Below, in pieces: positions 25,301 through 29,795 of a DNA stretch of 29,795 bases. Origin of the DNA: Plakobranchus ocellatus (taxonomy: Eukaryota > Mollusca > Gastropoda > Plakobranchidae). The notes beneath the pieces were generated by a model. The model was not told the origin of the DNA, did no database searches, and was given only the letters and a program-made list of their open reading frames with translations. Each line of letters opens with the position of its first letter. Position 1 is the first letter of the stretch. The stretch spans positions 1,938,203 to 1,967,997 of the forward strand of contig BLXT01002363.1 of the NCBI GenBank assembly GCA_019648995.1, in the 5' to 3' direction. Made by a program: the position numbers and the translations under genes.

Positions 25301-28153
25301 AATTTAAAAAAGCTGAAATGTATTTTCTTGTTTGGCTAAATTAATCAGCTGGCGCCTCAAAAAGAAACATGATAATTTCCAGACAATTTTCATGATCTAA
25401 TAATAGGCATCCATTGCCTACTGGCAAAAGTTCTTCTTTATGCAAGCGTGGCAGCTCTTGCCTGGCGGAAGATATTTAGATAATTTATTCCCACTCTATA
25501 AGTAACTGAAAGGACTACCTCTTAATAATATATCTTGATATAAATTTACTTTACAGCATACTCTTGGTCTTAGAGAAAAATTTTGTTAATAGCTAGTCAG
25601 ATTTTATTATTTTTTTTAGCCACATATCAAAGTTGACTAGTTCCATGTCCAATAGTTGCATTCAAAAGAATCACTTCGGAAAGAGACAAAAAATCATTTG
25701 CAGATCGAATATCTTTTCAAAGTCAAATAAAAGCTTTATAAAGTTAATCAATTCTTGACAATGTTATAATTGGAAAAGCCCACATCATTTGTTGTGTTTA
25801 TAAGTTGGTAGTTTCACAGGAAAAAAATCTTAAAGGCTCGATTACCATAAAAAAAATTGAGGAGCAAATAGAGATGCAGCAATAAAAGAGTTTATAAATT
25901 ATTCATATACAACAAATGTAGTTTATAAGACAACTCATCCTCATCACCACAATATTTCAACCTACTTCAGACCCACAAATGTCTCAGGTGTAGCACCCTA
26001 AAACATGAATATATTTGAAAGAGAGGATGTAGAGAGAACACACAGCTAGTCATTTATTTTTTATTGTCTATTTCATCTTGTACATATTTAAATTAGGAGC
26101 AAGAAAAATTTTTTCTAATGATCTCTTCCATGTTCGCTTGCTAATAAAATTCACTTAATTTTGATGTAACGAGACCTTTTGTAAACACTTTCAACATATA
26201 ATTTAAAGTGCTGAAAATAAAAATCAACAATCATCAGAGCTTAAAAAACTCCTTAAGCTAATATTGCTAATTGTTGTTTCTGAAGAACTGCAGCTTCCTA
26301 CCTCCAATATATTTGATAACACCTGTTGTCTTAAAAACTTCCTTTGCCACAAAAACGGCATCCTCTCCATGAACTGTGTAGTAATCCTGACCCAAAAAAA
26401 AACAAAAAACAAAAATTATTTGTGTGCTGAACAGTTAAAAAAATGAAAAAAAAAAAATCAATTCAGTGCTATAATAAGTAAATTATTCATCATTAATCGT
26501 AAAGAGATGTACAAATGTGTATAATTATTACCCTATATATAGTTAGTTGTATGAGTTGTGAGACTTTTAACAAACAAAAAATCTTCTTTATATCAGTGCT
26601 ATGCTAGGTGTGTTACGCGTTTAATTTTATCAGATATTGTCTGATGTATGATCAGACTCAAAAATGTTATCTTTTAACATAAATATTCTTAGTTAGAAAA
26701 AAAAAATTTTTTTTCTTTACATGTTTTTCTAAAGTGCTGCCTTAAGCATCAGTACTTCAAATGAAGTTCAAATGCATATATACAAAAGCAGCAAGCACAA
26801 AGCTTTAATTCTAAGTGACATTTCAATATTCTGATTCAATTTTTTTTTTTCCACGTGTTAAGAGAATCATTCTACAAAACCGATACTTACACCTCTGTCA
26901 AATACTCTGAGTGTGCTGCCTGGTTTCTGGGAATACAAATTTAGGGGGAACAGAGTGTGATTATCTGGCAACTAAAGATGATCAAAACTTTGAAAAAAAA
27001 AAAAATTCATTTCTGAATTTGTTCTTAAAATACAGGCACAAATGTTATGAAACAAACAAGTAGGGAAAAAAAATGAAAATTGAAAACTAGCTCATATAAA
27101 CACGTTAATGCCTTTCACAAAAACAAAAACAAGTGTACTATTTATTCTTCATGCAAGACCTTTTTGGGTTTTATTTTTTATTCAGTATACCATGAAGATA
27201 CCATGGCCTTTCTTATAAAACAGTCAGATCTTAATTCACAAAAAATTTGATAAATTTAATTTGATATCTTATGGAATGTTTATCTGATTCTATTTTTTTG
27301 TTTTGATCTAAATTTTGTTCTCTCACTTTGTACTACATGAATGGAAAGCGGGAGGTGTCTGGGTCACTACAAATTAACCAGCAGGTTAACAGTCTTCAAA
27401 CACATGATGAGGACCCATTGATATACTAAATGCAAATAATACCTTGATGCATAGATATCTGACCTGAACCCTTCCCCTTTATAGACTTTAAATGAAATAT
27501 GACTTTCAAAGTAAAAAAATTAATTACATACCTCTGGCAAACTTTTCAAGAATGATATAAAACCTTGCTCTTGGACTGTGTCTATAATACAATTCAATAC
27601 AAAAAATTATATTTTCATACACATTATCTTGATTTTCAGAAGAAAATAATAGGCACATTAAAAAAATGTACTTAAAATGTAGAATGTAAATAGTTATCAT
27701 TTGCTCAAGATAAAAAAAAAAATCACATTTTAATATCATTTAAACTGAAAAAAAAAATTAGCAAAAAAAAAAAAAAGCTAGATTCTTGATACTCTATGCA
27801 ATCCCATCATATTGCATAAACAAAGTTCTATTACAATGCATTTCAATACTGACTCATCACAAAAATCATATCGCTCACATCTGAAGCACACAAAAAGAGA
27901 CAGAGGACTTCTGTTGCCTTTTAAGAGTTCCATCCTCAAAATAGCATAATATTGACCATTGTTTCACTTTGTTCAGAAATCATTAAGAATCATTATTTTT
28001 AAAGGAAAGATCATTAAGAAATATGGAGTTATTAATTTTTATACAATATCACATTAAAACAAAATTATCTGAAAATAAAATTGCAACATAAAGGTACAAC
28101 AGAACACTGTCCAACTTACCTAACTGCAACTCATGTTTTGCCTGCAGAGCCAT
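1215..28153 (-). CDS. MSH2: MSH2, DNA mismatch repair protein (3'-partial, 20 coding exons in window)
   Basis: Joined minus-strand exons: 28153-28120, 27581-27532, 26926-26891, 26386-26302, 25194-25049, 22646-22536, 19901-19815, 19049-18926, 18369-18283, 17674-17616, 16220-16100, 14633-14523, 13490-13354, 13059-12943, 8943-8683, 7984-7813, 6766-6641, 4412-4317, 3163-3099, 1382-1215. They sum to 2,193 nt, 731 codons, without a stop; human MSH2 reaches the same point at residue 737. MSH2 pairs with MSH6 or MSH3 to recognise mismatches and loops in nuclear DNA and recruits MutL homologues by ATP-driven clamp formation. Visible landmarks are YYTVHGEDA and [10 protein letters not shown] (mismatch-binding domain), [11 protein letters not shown] (connector), [16 protein letters not shown] (lever), [12 protein letters not shown] (clamp), Walker [10 protein letters not shown] (residues 663-671) and [11 protein letters not shown] (717-727). 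There is no Phe-x-Glu mismatch-reading motif, which fits MSH2 rather than MSH6 or bacterial MutS. The C-terminal ~200 residues lie left of the window. Confidence 0.97.
1383..3098 (-). other. MSH2 intron 19 - possible SINE remnant, otherwise plain
   Basis: 1.7 kb, AT-rich. It includes a C8 run at 2,015-2,022 and a weak tRNA-promoter-like pair (see 2,501-2,566). No conserved protein segment was recognised. Confidence 0.75.
2501..2566 (-). repeat. Possible tRNA-derived SINE head (degenerate)
   Basis: On the minus strand GGTTCGAGCC (2,510-2,501) matches the pol III B-box consensus GGTTCGANNCC, and TGGCACACCGG (2,566-2,556) resembles an A-box, 45 nt upstream. The surrounding ~100 bp is richer in GC than the intron. 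The spacing is a little long and no clear tRNA cloverleaf or 3' tail was seen, so this may be chance. Confidence 0.25.
3099..3163 (-). CDS. MSH2: MSH2 coding exon 19 (residues 654-675, Walker A)
   Basis: A 65-nt exon encoding DKQMFQII then [14 protein letters not shown]. It carries the full P-loop GPNMGGKST with catalytic Lys669 (human Lys675), which binds ATP phosphates. Acceptor TTTTCAG, donor AGATCA|GTGAGG. The downstream intron falls four residues after the P-loop. Confidence 0.96.
3164..4316 (-). other. MSH2 intron 18 - hosts a 623-bp MITE
   Basis: 1.15 kb intron between exons 18 and 19. More than half is the TA-flanked inverted-repeat element at 3,516-4,138. The remainder is AT-rich with nothing recognised. 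Confidence 0.85.
3516..4138. mobile_element. Pogo/Tigger-like MITE with TA target duplication
   Basis: The ends CAGTGCACTCCACTTAATTC (3,516 on) and the reverse complement of the right end, CAGTGCACACCTTATAATTC, form terminal inverted repeats matching at 21 of 25 positions. The element is flanked by TA on both sides (3,514-3,515 and 4,139-4,140), the target duplication of the Tc1/mariner/pogo superfamily. TTAATTCGAC recurs inside near both ends (3,529, 3,546, 3,641, 4,083). The interior is richer in GC than the intron, has a C10 run and a perfect hairpin at 3,922-3,939, and shows no transposase ORF, so it would be non-autonomous. Assignment to pogo/Tigger rests on the CAGTG end and TA duplication. 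Confidence 0.75.
4317..4412 (-). CDS. MSH2: MSH2 coding exon 18 (residues 622-654)
   Basis: Encodes [18 protein letters not shown] then [14 protein letters not shown], the entry to the ATPase domain (human [27 protein letters not shown]). Acceptor TTTTGTCAG, donor AAAG|GTTTGT (non-consensus). Phase 1 at both ends. Confidence 0.95.
4413..6640 (-). other. MSH2 intron 17 - no gene seen
   Basis: 2.2 kb of AT-rich sequence. Around 6,366-6,600 there are repeated TTTTCCAGA/TTTTCAAGACT words reminiscent of hAT subterminal repeats, without clear ends. The plus-strand ORF here that overlaps exon 17 is its antisense shadow. Confidence 0.75.
6641..6766 (-). CDS. MSH2: MSH2 coding exon 17 (residues 580-622)
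   Basis: Encodes [18 protein letters not shown] then [18 protein letters not shown] and PKLFSK, the lever-to-ATPase transition (human [24 protein letters not shown]). Acceptor AATCTTCAG, donor AAAG|GTAAGC. Locally richer in GC than its flanks, as expected for coding DNA. Confidence 0.97.
6767..7812 (-). other. MSH2 intron 16 - nothing recognised
   Basis: About 1.05 kb, AT-rich, with no repeat structure or coding homology that I could see. Confidence 0.75.
7813..7984 (-). CDS. MSH2: MSH2 coding exon 16 (residues 523-580)
   Basis: Encodes [18 protein letters not shown] then [18 protein letters not shown] and [15 protein letters not shown] (human [28 protein letters not shown]). This is the end of the clamp and the return into the lever. 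Acceptor TTTTTTAG, donor GCAG|GTACAA (non-consensus at +4 to +6). The phase-1 break lies one codon from the position I recall for human intron 11. Confidence 0.96.
7985..8682 (-). other. MSH2 intron 15 - nothing recognised
   Basis: About 0.7 kb, AT-rich with short A and T runs only. Confidence 0.75.
8683..8943 (-). CDS. MSH2: MSH2 coding exon 15 (residues 436-522, clamp)
   Basis: The largest exon, 261 nt. It reads [69 protein letters not shown] and [10 protein letters not shown], covering the top of the lever and most of the DNA-contacting clamp. It matches human [22 protein letters not shown] and DLGLDPGKQIKLD. Acceptor TTCCTTGTAG, donor CGTAAG|GTAAGC. Both ends phase 0. Confidence 0.98.
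10162..10256 (+). repeat. Possible dispersed repeat block (SINE-like)
   Basis: A GC-richer block beginning TGTACCCAGGTACCCA and including CAGCACATATGTGATGTG and CACGGCACAAGTCGCTGGGC. It stands out from the AT-rich intron and resembles dispersed mollusc repeats as I remember them. No A/B boxes, tail or duplications were found. Confidence 0.25.
10616..10837 (+). other. Orphan ORF in intron 14, opposite strand to MSH2
   Basis: An open frame of 73 codons ending TGA. It contains [36 protein letters not shown] and [12 protein letters not shown], a balanced, charged composition unlike the Phe/Leu/Lys-rich chance ORFs nearby. A plausible plus-strand acceptor (TTAATTATCAG, ending 10,630) lies near its start. 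No family was recognised. It could be a terminal exon of a nested gene, a retro-fragment, or chance. Confidence 0.2.
12943..13059 (-). CDS. MSH2: MSH2 coding exon 14 (residues 397-435)
   Basis: Encodes [18 protein letters not shown] then [18 protein letters not shown] and PIK (human [24 protein letters not shown]). 117 nt, phase 0 on both sides. Acceptor TTTATCAG, donor ATCAAG|GTAACT. The longest intron in the window (about 4 kb) follows. Confidence 0.95.
13354..13490 (-). CDS. MSH2: MSH2 coding exon 13 (residues 351-396)
   Basis: Encodes [18 protein letters not shown] then [19 protein letters not shown] and FQRKRATLQ, lever helices (human [20 protein letters not shown]). Acceptor TTCTTTCAG, donor TTGCAA|GTTAGT. 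137 nt, phase 1 in, phase 0 out. Confidence 0.96.
13491..14522 (-). other. MSH2 intron 12 - nothing but a G11 run
   Basis: About 1.0 kb, AT-rich, with a run of eleven G at 13,896-13,906. The ORFs on both strands look like chance. Confidence 0.75.
14523..14633 (-). CDS. MSH2: MSH2 coding exon 12 (residues 314-351)
   Basis: Encodes [18 protein letters not shown] then [19 protein letters not shown], a signature of the lever/core domain (human [19 protein letters not shown]). Acceptor CACATCAG. The donor ATTG|GTTGGT is weak at +3 to +6, but it is the only join that restores the conserved ERLNVVEA frame in exon 13. Confidence 0.95.
14634..16099 (-). other. MSH2 intron 11 - nothing recognised
   Basis: About 1.5 kb of AT-rich sequence with several A/T homopolymers, including an A14 run near 15,803. 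Confidence 0.75.
16100..16220 (-). CDS. MSH2: MSH2 coding exon 11 (residues 274-314)
   Basis: Encodes [18 protein letters not shown] then [19 protein letters not shown] and VGE, start of the lever (human [20 protein letters not shown]). Acceptor CTCCCTCAG. The donor is non-consensus, GAAG|GTTAGA, but it is required by the phase-1 join to [11 protein letters not shown] in the next exon. Confidence 0.95.
16221..17615 (-). other. MSH2 intron 10 - nothing recognised
   Basis: About 1.4 kb, AT-rich, with a TTTCATTC short repeat followed by a T run near 17,313-17,341. Confidence 0.75.
17616..17674 (-). CDS. MSH2: MSH2 coding exon 10 (residues 254-273)
   Basis: A 59-nt exon encoding [20 protein letters not shown], matching human EMENQVAVSSLSAVIKFLE at the connector/lever boundary. 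Acceptor TTATTTCAG, donor TTAGAG|GTAAAT. Phase 1 in, phase 0 out. Confidence 0.93.
17675..18282 (-). other. MSH2 intron 9 - nothing recognised
   Basis: About 0.6 kb. Overlapping ORFs on both strands across 18,033-18,236 show no homology I can name. Confidence 0.75.
18283..18369 (-). CDS. MSH2: MSH2 coding exon 9 (residues 225-254)
   Basis: Encodes [18 protein letters not shown] then [11 protein letters not shown] and one base of codon 254 (human [27 protein letters not shown]). Acceptor CTCTTTCAG, donor CTGG|GTGAGT. End of the connector domain. Confidence 0.95.
18577..18912 (-). mobile_element. Short hAT-like transposon remnant in MSH2 intron 8
   Basis: The ends CAGGGATGCCAC (18,577-18,588) and GTGGCAACCCTG (18,901-18,912) are inverted repeats matching at 11 of 12 positions. 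The CAGGG start is typical of hAT elements. It is bordered directly by AGAAAT on both sides (18,571-18,576 and 18,913-18,918), a 6-bp duplication instead of the usual 8. The interior encodes a BED-finger-like fragment in the minus orientation. At 336 bp it is an internally deleted, non-autonomous copy. It takes up most of the 556-bp intron and ends 14 nt inside the exon 8 donor side. Confidence 0.65.
18619..18855 (-). pseudogene. hAT transposase N-terminal fragment (BED-type zinc finger), truncated
   Basis: An open frame of 78 codons inside the hAT-like element. It reads [18 protein letters not shown], then [18 protein letters not shown], then [15 protein letters not shown] and stop. The aromatic FKWEWM followed by a C-x2-C pair (YCIFC) and the [12 protein letters not shown] segment resembles the BED zinc fingers at the start of hAT transposases. 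The expected His/Cys half of the finger and the catalytic domain are missing after KALV. The similarity is judged by eye. Confidence 0.5.
18926..19049 (-). CDS. MSH2: MSH2 coding exon 8 (residues 184-225)
   Basis: Encodes [18 protein letters not shown] then [19 protein letters not shown] and EKKK, connector domain (human [22 protein letters not shown]). Acceptor TTGAACAG, donor AAAT|GTGAGT, leaving in phase 1. A transposon remnant begins 14 nt inside the downstream intron, so this donor has very little native flanking intron. Confidence 0.96.
19050..19814 (-). other. MSH2 intron 7 - two long unassigned frames
   Basis: About 0.77 kb. Minus-strand open frames of 108 codons (19,140-19,466) and 71 codons (19,518-19,733) cover much of it, but they have no recognisable motif and one such length is expected by chance in a window of this size. 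Confidence 0.7.
19815..19901 (-). CDS. MSH2: MSH2 coding exon 7 (residues 155-183)
   Basis: Encodes [18 protein letters not shown] then [11 protein letters not shown], connector domain (human [29 protein letters not shown]). 87 nt, phase 0 on both sides. Acceptor AATCTCAG, donor TTGGAA|GTAAGT. Confidence 0.96.
19902..22535 (-). other. MSH2 intron 6 - nothing recognised
   Basis: About 2.6 kb of AT-rich sequence. It holds an A/T palindromic run near 20,397-20,418, an A-rich stretch at 20,937-21,025, and isolated AGATCTAGAT words (20,876; 21,390). No coding homology or element ends were found. Confidence 0.75.
22536..22646 (-). CDS. MSH2: MSH2 coding exon 6 (residues 118-154)
   Basis: Encodes [19 protein letters not shown] then [18 protein letters not shown], the start of the connector domain (human [19 protein letters not shown]). 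111 nt, phase 0 on both sides. Acceptor GTGCTTAG, donor CAAGTG|GTAAGA. Confidence 0.96.
22647..25048 (-). other. MSH2 intron 5 - nothing recognised
   Basis: About 2.4 kb. No ORF of note and no terminal inverted repeats were found. Confidence 0.75.
25049..25194 (-). CDS. MSH2: MSH2 coding exon 5 (residues 69-117)
   Basis: Encodes [18 protein letters not shown] through [17 protein letters not shown] to NDWSLSFK. It completes the mismatch-binding domain. It is a few residues shorter than human in the loop after VEVY. Acceptor TTGGTCAG, donor TTCAAG|GTAAGT, phase 0 at Lys117, equivalent to the end of human exon 2 (Lys122). Confidence 0.97.
25195..26301 (-). other. MSH2 intron 4 - nothing recognised
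   Basis: About 1.1 kb, AT-rich. Its position matches human MSH2 intron 1, but I see no conserved element in it. Confidence 0.75.
26302..26386 (-). CDS. MSH2: MSH2 coding exon 4 (residues 41-69)
   Basis: Encodes [18 protein letters not shown] then [10 protein letters not shown] and one base of codon 69. This is the core of the N-terminal mismatch-binding domain (human DFYTAHGEDA...GVIKYMG). Acceptor GGGTCAG, donor GGAG|GTAGGA. The phase-1 break in a glycine codon corresponds to the end of human exon 1 (Gly71), so this intron looks ancestral. Confidence 0.96.
26891..26926 (-). CDS. MSH2: MSH2 coding exon 3, 36-nt microexon (residues 29-40)
   Basis: Encodes [12 protein letters not shown], matching human KPTTTVRLFDRG. 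The acceptor is TTCCCAG-like (GGGAATAC... read as CCCAG before AAACCA) and the donor GGT|GTAAGT. Both flanking introns are phase 0 and the length is a multiple of three, so skipping it would remove twelve residues without a frameshift. The next exon begins GATTACTAC (DYY), which fixes the donor at GGT rather than two bases earlier. Confidence 0.92.
27532..27581 (-). CDS. MSH2: MSH2 coding exon 2 (residues 12-28)
   Basis: A 50-nt exon encoding [17 protein letters not shown], aligning with human ESAAEVGFVRFFQGMPE at the start of the mismatch-binding domain. Acceptor ATAATACAATTC side reads TATTATAG on the minus strand; donor is CCAGAG|GTATGT. It enters in phase 1 and leaves in phase 0. Small, but certain because the frame and homology continue exactly into both neighbours. 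Confidence 0.92.
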
Positions 28154-28194
28154 TTTTTTCCTTTCAAATTTGTAAATTGTACAGATAAAAGTGG
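28120..28194 (-). CDS. MSH2: MSH2 coding exon 1 (start codon, residues 1-12)
   Basis: Reads [11 protein letters not shown] plus the first base of codon 12, close to the human start MAVQPKETLQL. ATG is at 28,153-28,151, with A at -3 and G at +4, a strong initiation context. The coding part is 28,120-28,153 (34 nt); 28,154-28,194 is probable 5' UTR after an acceptor (polypyrimidine tract, CAACAG). The donor is TTAG|GTAAGT. In human this exon continues to residue 71; here the same coding stretch is split into four exons. Confidence 0.93.
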   Translation of the reverse strand, partial: PLLSVQFTNLKGKKWLCRQNMSCS

Positions 28195-29341
28195 CTGTTG
28201 AAAACAGAAAAAAAAATTATTTTAGCATTTACAATCACAATGAAATTTTATACGGGCCCAACTTAAAATTCTGAGTACTTAGAACAAAATGAGCAGGAGC
28301 TTTTGGTTTGGATAAACTATGTTCCAAACTTGAGAATAATGTAATTTGAATTAATATATTAATAATAGAGACATTATAAGTGACGAGATGCCAACACTGA
28401 TTTCATGTTCCTGCAGAACCTACAGAATAATATATGCAGCTTCACTCTTTCATTACAATGAGATACAGTTATAGATGCTTCATAGATTGCTGAATAAAAG
28501 AATCCATGGATAAAACTGAGATGGTGATCAGTGTAGAAATTGCTATTACTGAAAGAATCAGCTAATGTATGTTAAGTGGTAATTAGCAGATGGCTGACCA
28601 ATGAAATTATAAATCTTAAATCCTGGAAATAAAAGAATTCAATTTTCAATTTAATAAATTTGGCTCAGGTTTTTGAAACAAAAAGGAAGGGATGACACAA
28701 ATGCGTTCTCAATAAATTTGTTTACCAAGAAAATCAGTTGACTTCCACATATTGGGTCTTGGGAAAAGCTTTGATTCAAGTTTCACTATTATCTGTCCTC
28801 CCTTATTATTTTGTTCCAGTGTTTTTTGAGGCCAGAAAAGAAGATAGGCCTAATCCTTACCATCTGCGGTCTCTACAAAACCATTTAATCTGACAAAATG
28901 AAATAACTTTTAATTGATCAGGTCCAATTTATAGGCCTAAATAAAGTGCAAAAGTGTAAAAACCAAACACAATAACAATTGCCTGAGATCCCTTGCGTTT
29001 TATTTCTAAAACCATTTCATTAAATTATCGGTACTACTGACTTTAATCGGACCCGATCTTGTCAAGGTTTGTGACCTAGATTTATTTTCATGGAGACAGA
29101 CTCTCTCATCTGACTCCAAGAAAAATTCTTGGGTGACCCCTTTTCATTTAGGCCCTAATTGTGATTGTAGCAGGACTTCCAATGCGCACACAAGAATAAG
29201 TAAATTGTGTGAAAGCTAGACTGCTGAACAATCGGTACAACTGAAATCGGGTCCGATTAAAGTCAGTAGTACCAAATTGTAAGTATTATCGCTAGGCCAA
29301 AATAAAACCGGGAATTACCAAAATTGAATAATTTAACTTAC
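28195..29341 (-). other. Probable 5'-UTR intron of MSH2
   Basis: 1,147 bp between the donor CTC|GTAAGTT (29,341) and the acceptor tract ending TTTTCAACAG (28,195). It contains the foldback element at 29,027-29,273. First introns near promoters often hold regulatory sites, but none was identified. Confidence 0.45.
29027..29273. mobile_element. Foldback/MITE-like element with perfect 28-bp inverted repeats
   Basis: 29,030-29,057 (GGTACTACTGACTTTAATCG then GACCCGAT) is repeated exactly in inverted orientation at 29,246-29,273. The right arm itself can fold again, because GGTACAACTGAAATCGG at 29,233-29,249 is a shortened copy of the arm in the opposite sense. AAATT borders both sides (29,022-29,026 and 29,274-29,278), a possible 5-bp target duplication. 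There is no ORF. Superfamily not assigned. Confidence 0.6.
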
Positions 29342-29460
29342 GAGCAGATGCAGTAGCTCAGAATCAGCTACACTTGCAGTAAAGTAAATTAGGTAGACTT
29401 TGAAGAAGTTGTGGTGCATCAACAGTCTTCAAATTAATGTACTAAATCTCGTCTCCAAGT
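29342..29460 (-). other. MSH2: Probable non-coding first exon of MSH2 (5' UTR)
   Basis: On the minus strand a strong donor, CTC followed by GTAAGTT, ends here at 29,342. It faces a good acceptor at 28,195-28,196, a long T-rich tract ending CAACAG, 41 nt before the MSH2 ATG. An E2F-like site lies just upstream at 29,474-29,481. The 5' end at about 29,460 is a guess because no start-site motif is decisive. The exon carries one ATG (29,419-29,417) that opens an upstream ORF. Inference from splice signals only; another donor-like site (ATG then GTAAGG, about 28,861-28,866) could give a different leader. Confidence 0.45.
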
Positions 29461-29473
29461 ATAACACTGTTAT

Positions 29474-29481
29474 GGCGGGAA
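29474..29481. promoter_or_regulatory. E2F-type site in the MSH2 promoter region
   Basis: GGCGGGAA on the plus strand (TTCCCGCC on the minus) matches the E2F/DP consensus. It lies just upstream of the predicted MSH2 leader exon, in DNA where such a GC-rich word is rare. Mismatch-repair genes, including MSH2, are known E2F targets at G1/S in animals; function here is inferred. Confidence 0.45.
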
Positions 29482-29531
29482 CCATAGTCGTTTATCTTGA
29501 AAATAATTTTTGTGCAAGAGGATAAGAAGTG

Positions 29532-29540
29532 TATATAAAG
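29532..29540 (+). promoter_or_regulatory. TATA-like box, possible divergent promoter
   Basis: TATATAAAG on the plus strand, about 50 bp from the E2F-type site, could drive a plus-strand transcript starting near 29,565. In AT-rich DNA this word can occur by chance. Confidence 0.2.
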
Positions 29541-29713
29541 TCATGACGAAATTTACGACTAGCTCTTATCTCCTGTGAAATTTCCGTGAAGATAGTCATT
29601 GACTGTTAAATCAAATAAAACTGACTTTCTATAAATCCACGACCTCTTTAAATTGTAATTATTGTCAATGTGCTTCTGATAAAGTCCTAATATGAGAATA
29701 TCAAAGCGCTTTT

Positions 29714-29741
29714 GTAAGTAACAATTTTGTATAATTACATA

Positions 29742-29775
<34 letters not shown>

Positions 29776-29780
29776 AATAG
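29714..29780 (+). other. Candidate short intron of a divergent plus-strand gene
   Basis: CGCTTTT|GTAAGTAAC at 29,714 is a near-ideal plus-strand donor. It is followed by TATAATTAC, a long C/T tract and TTTAATAG ending at 29,780, a good acceptor. The intron would be 67 bp, far shorter than the MSH2 introns. No coding sequence can be judged because the window ends 15 bp later. Confidence 0.2.
29741..29775 (+). repeat. TTTTC pentanucleotide repeat with T tail
   Basis: About four TTTTC units run into an uninterrupted T tract. It is a simple repeat that may also serve as the polypyrimidine tract of the candidate divergent intron. Confidence 0.8.
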
Positions 29781-29795
29781 AAGACTGTATGTTTT

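Larger units (their letters stand above)
26387..28119 (-). other. MSH2 introns 1-3 around the microexons - nothing recognised
   Basis: Intron 3 is 26,387-26,890, intron 2 is 26,927-27,531 and intron 1 is 27,582-28,119 (504-605 bp each). All are AT-rich with A/T homopolymers and no recognisable element or second gene. Confidence 0.75.
28120..29419 (-). other. Upstream ORF in the predicted spliced MSH2 leader
   Basis: If the 5'-UTR intron is spliced as predicted, ATG at 29,419 opens a frame of 26 codons in the leader exon and 24 more in coding exon 1. It stops at TAG (28,122-28,120), the last three bases of that exon. It overlaps the MSH2 ATG in another frame. Its own start context is weak (T at -3, C at +4) while the MSH2 ATG is strong, so leaky scanning would be expected. 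Depends entirely on the predicted exon. Confidence 0.3.

Noticed and set aside
28861..28875. Minus-strand donor-like ATG|GTAAGG upstream of exon 1
   Set aside because: It could serve an alternative leader exon, but no acceptor or coding continuity supports it over the 29,342 donor.
1..29795. CRISPR arrays, bacterial operons, tRNA/rRNA genes, U12-type introns
   Set aside because: None seen: no regular spaced repeats, no Shine-Dalgarno-led ORF clusters, no cloverleaf, and all 19 MSH2 junctions inside the coding region are GT-AG without the U12 ATATCC/GTATCC donor.

Overview
The window is a piece of an animal nuclear genome: AT-rich, mostly introns, with no bacterial-style operons. It is dominated by one gene on the minus strand, the DNA mismatch-repair ATPase MSH2 (MutS homolog 2). 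Its transcript runs from about 29,460 down to the left edge and continues beyond it. Twenty coding exons can be placed base by base. Every junction is GT-AG and every reading phase joins cleanly. Together they encode residues 1-731, equivalent to human residues 1-737. The last coding exons (Walker B, the ATPase histidine and the C-terminal dimerisation part) are not in the window.

Organism: the protein reads as a metazoan MSH2, and two introns fall at exactly the positions of human introns 1 and 2, which points to an intron-rich lineage. The scattered ATCTAGATCT and AGGCCTA words remind me of gastropod mollusc genomes. That is recollection, not proof, so the best guess is a heterobranch-like gastropod.

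Layout from right to left. 29,460-29,795 is a promoter-like region with an E2F-type site and weak signs of a divergent plus-strand transcript. 29,342-29,460 is a probable non-coding first exon. Its intron (28,195-29,341) carries a foldback element with perfect 28-bp inverted repeats. 28,153 down to 24,900 holds five coding exons, the first three very small (34, 50 and 36 nt of coding sequence), giving the mismatch-binding domain. 22,646-17,616 encodes the connector domain; its intron 8 carries a small hAT-like transposon ending 14 nt from a splice donor. 16,220-12,943 encodes the lever. A 4-kb intron (8,944-12,942) holds dispersed repeat words and an orphan ORF. 8,943-6,641 encodes the clamp and lower lever. 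4,412-1,215 encodes the start of the ATPase domain with Walker A; a 623-bp pogo/Tigger-like MITE sits in its first intron. 1-1,214 is intron.

I saw no second convincing protein gene, tRNA, rRNA or CRISPR array, and no clearly new biological system. The most interesting items are the hAT remnant beside the exon 8 donor, the spliced upstream ORF overlapping the MSH2 start, the unusually fragmented 5' end of the gene, and the two other inverted-repeat elements.
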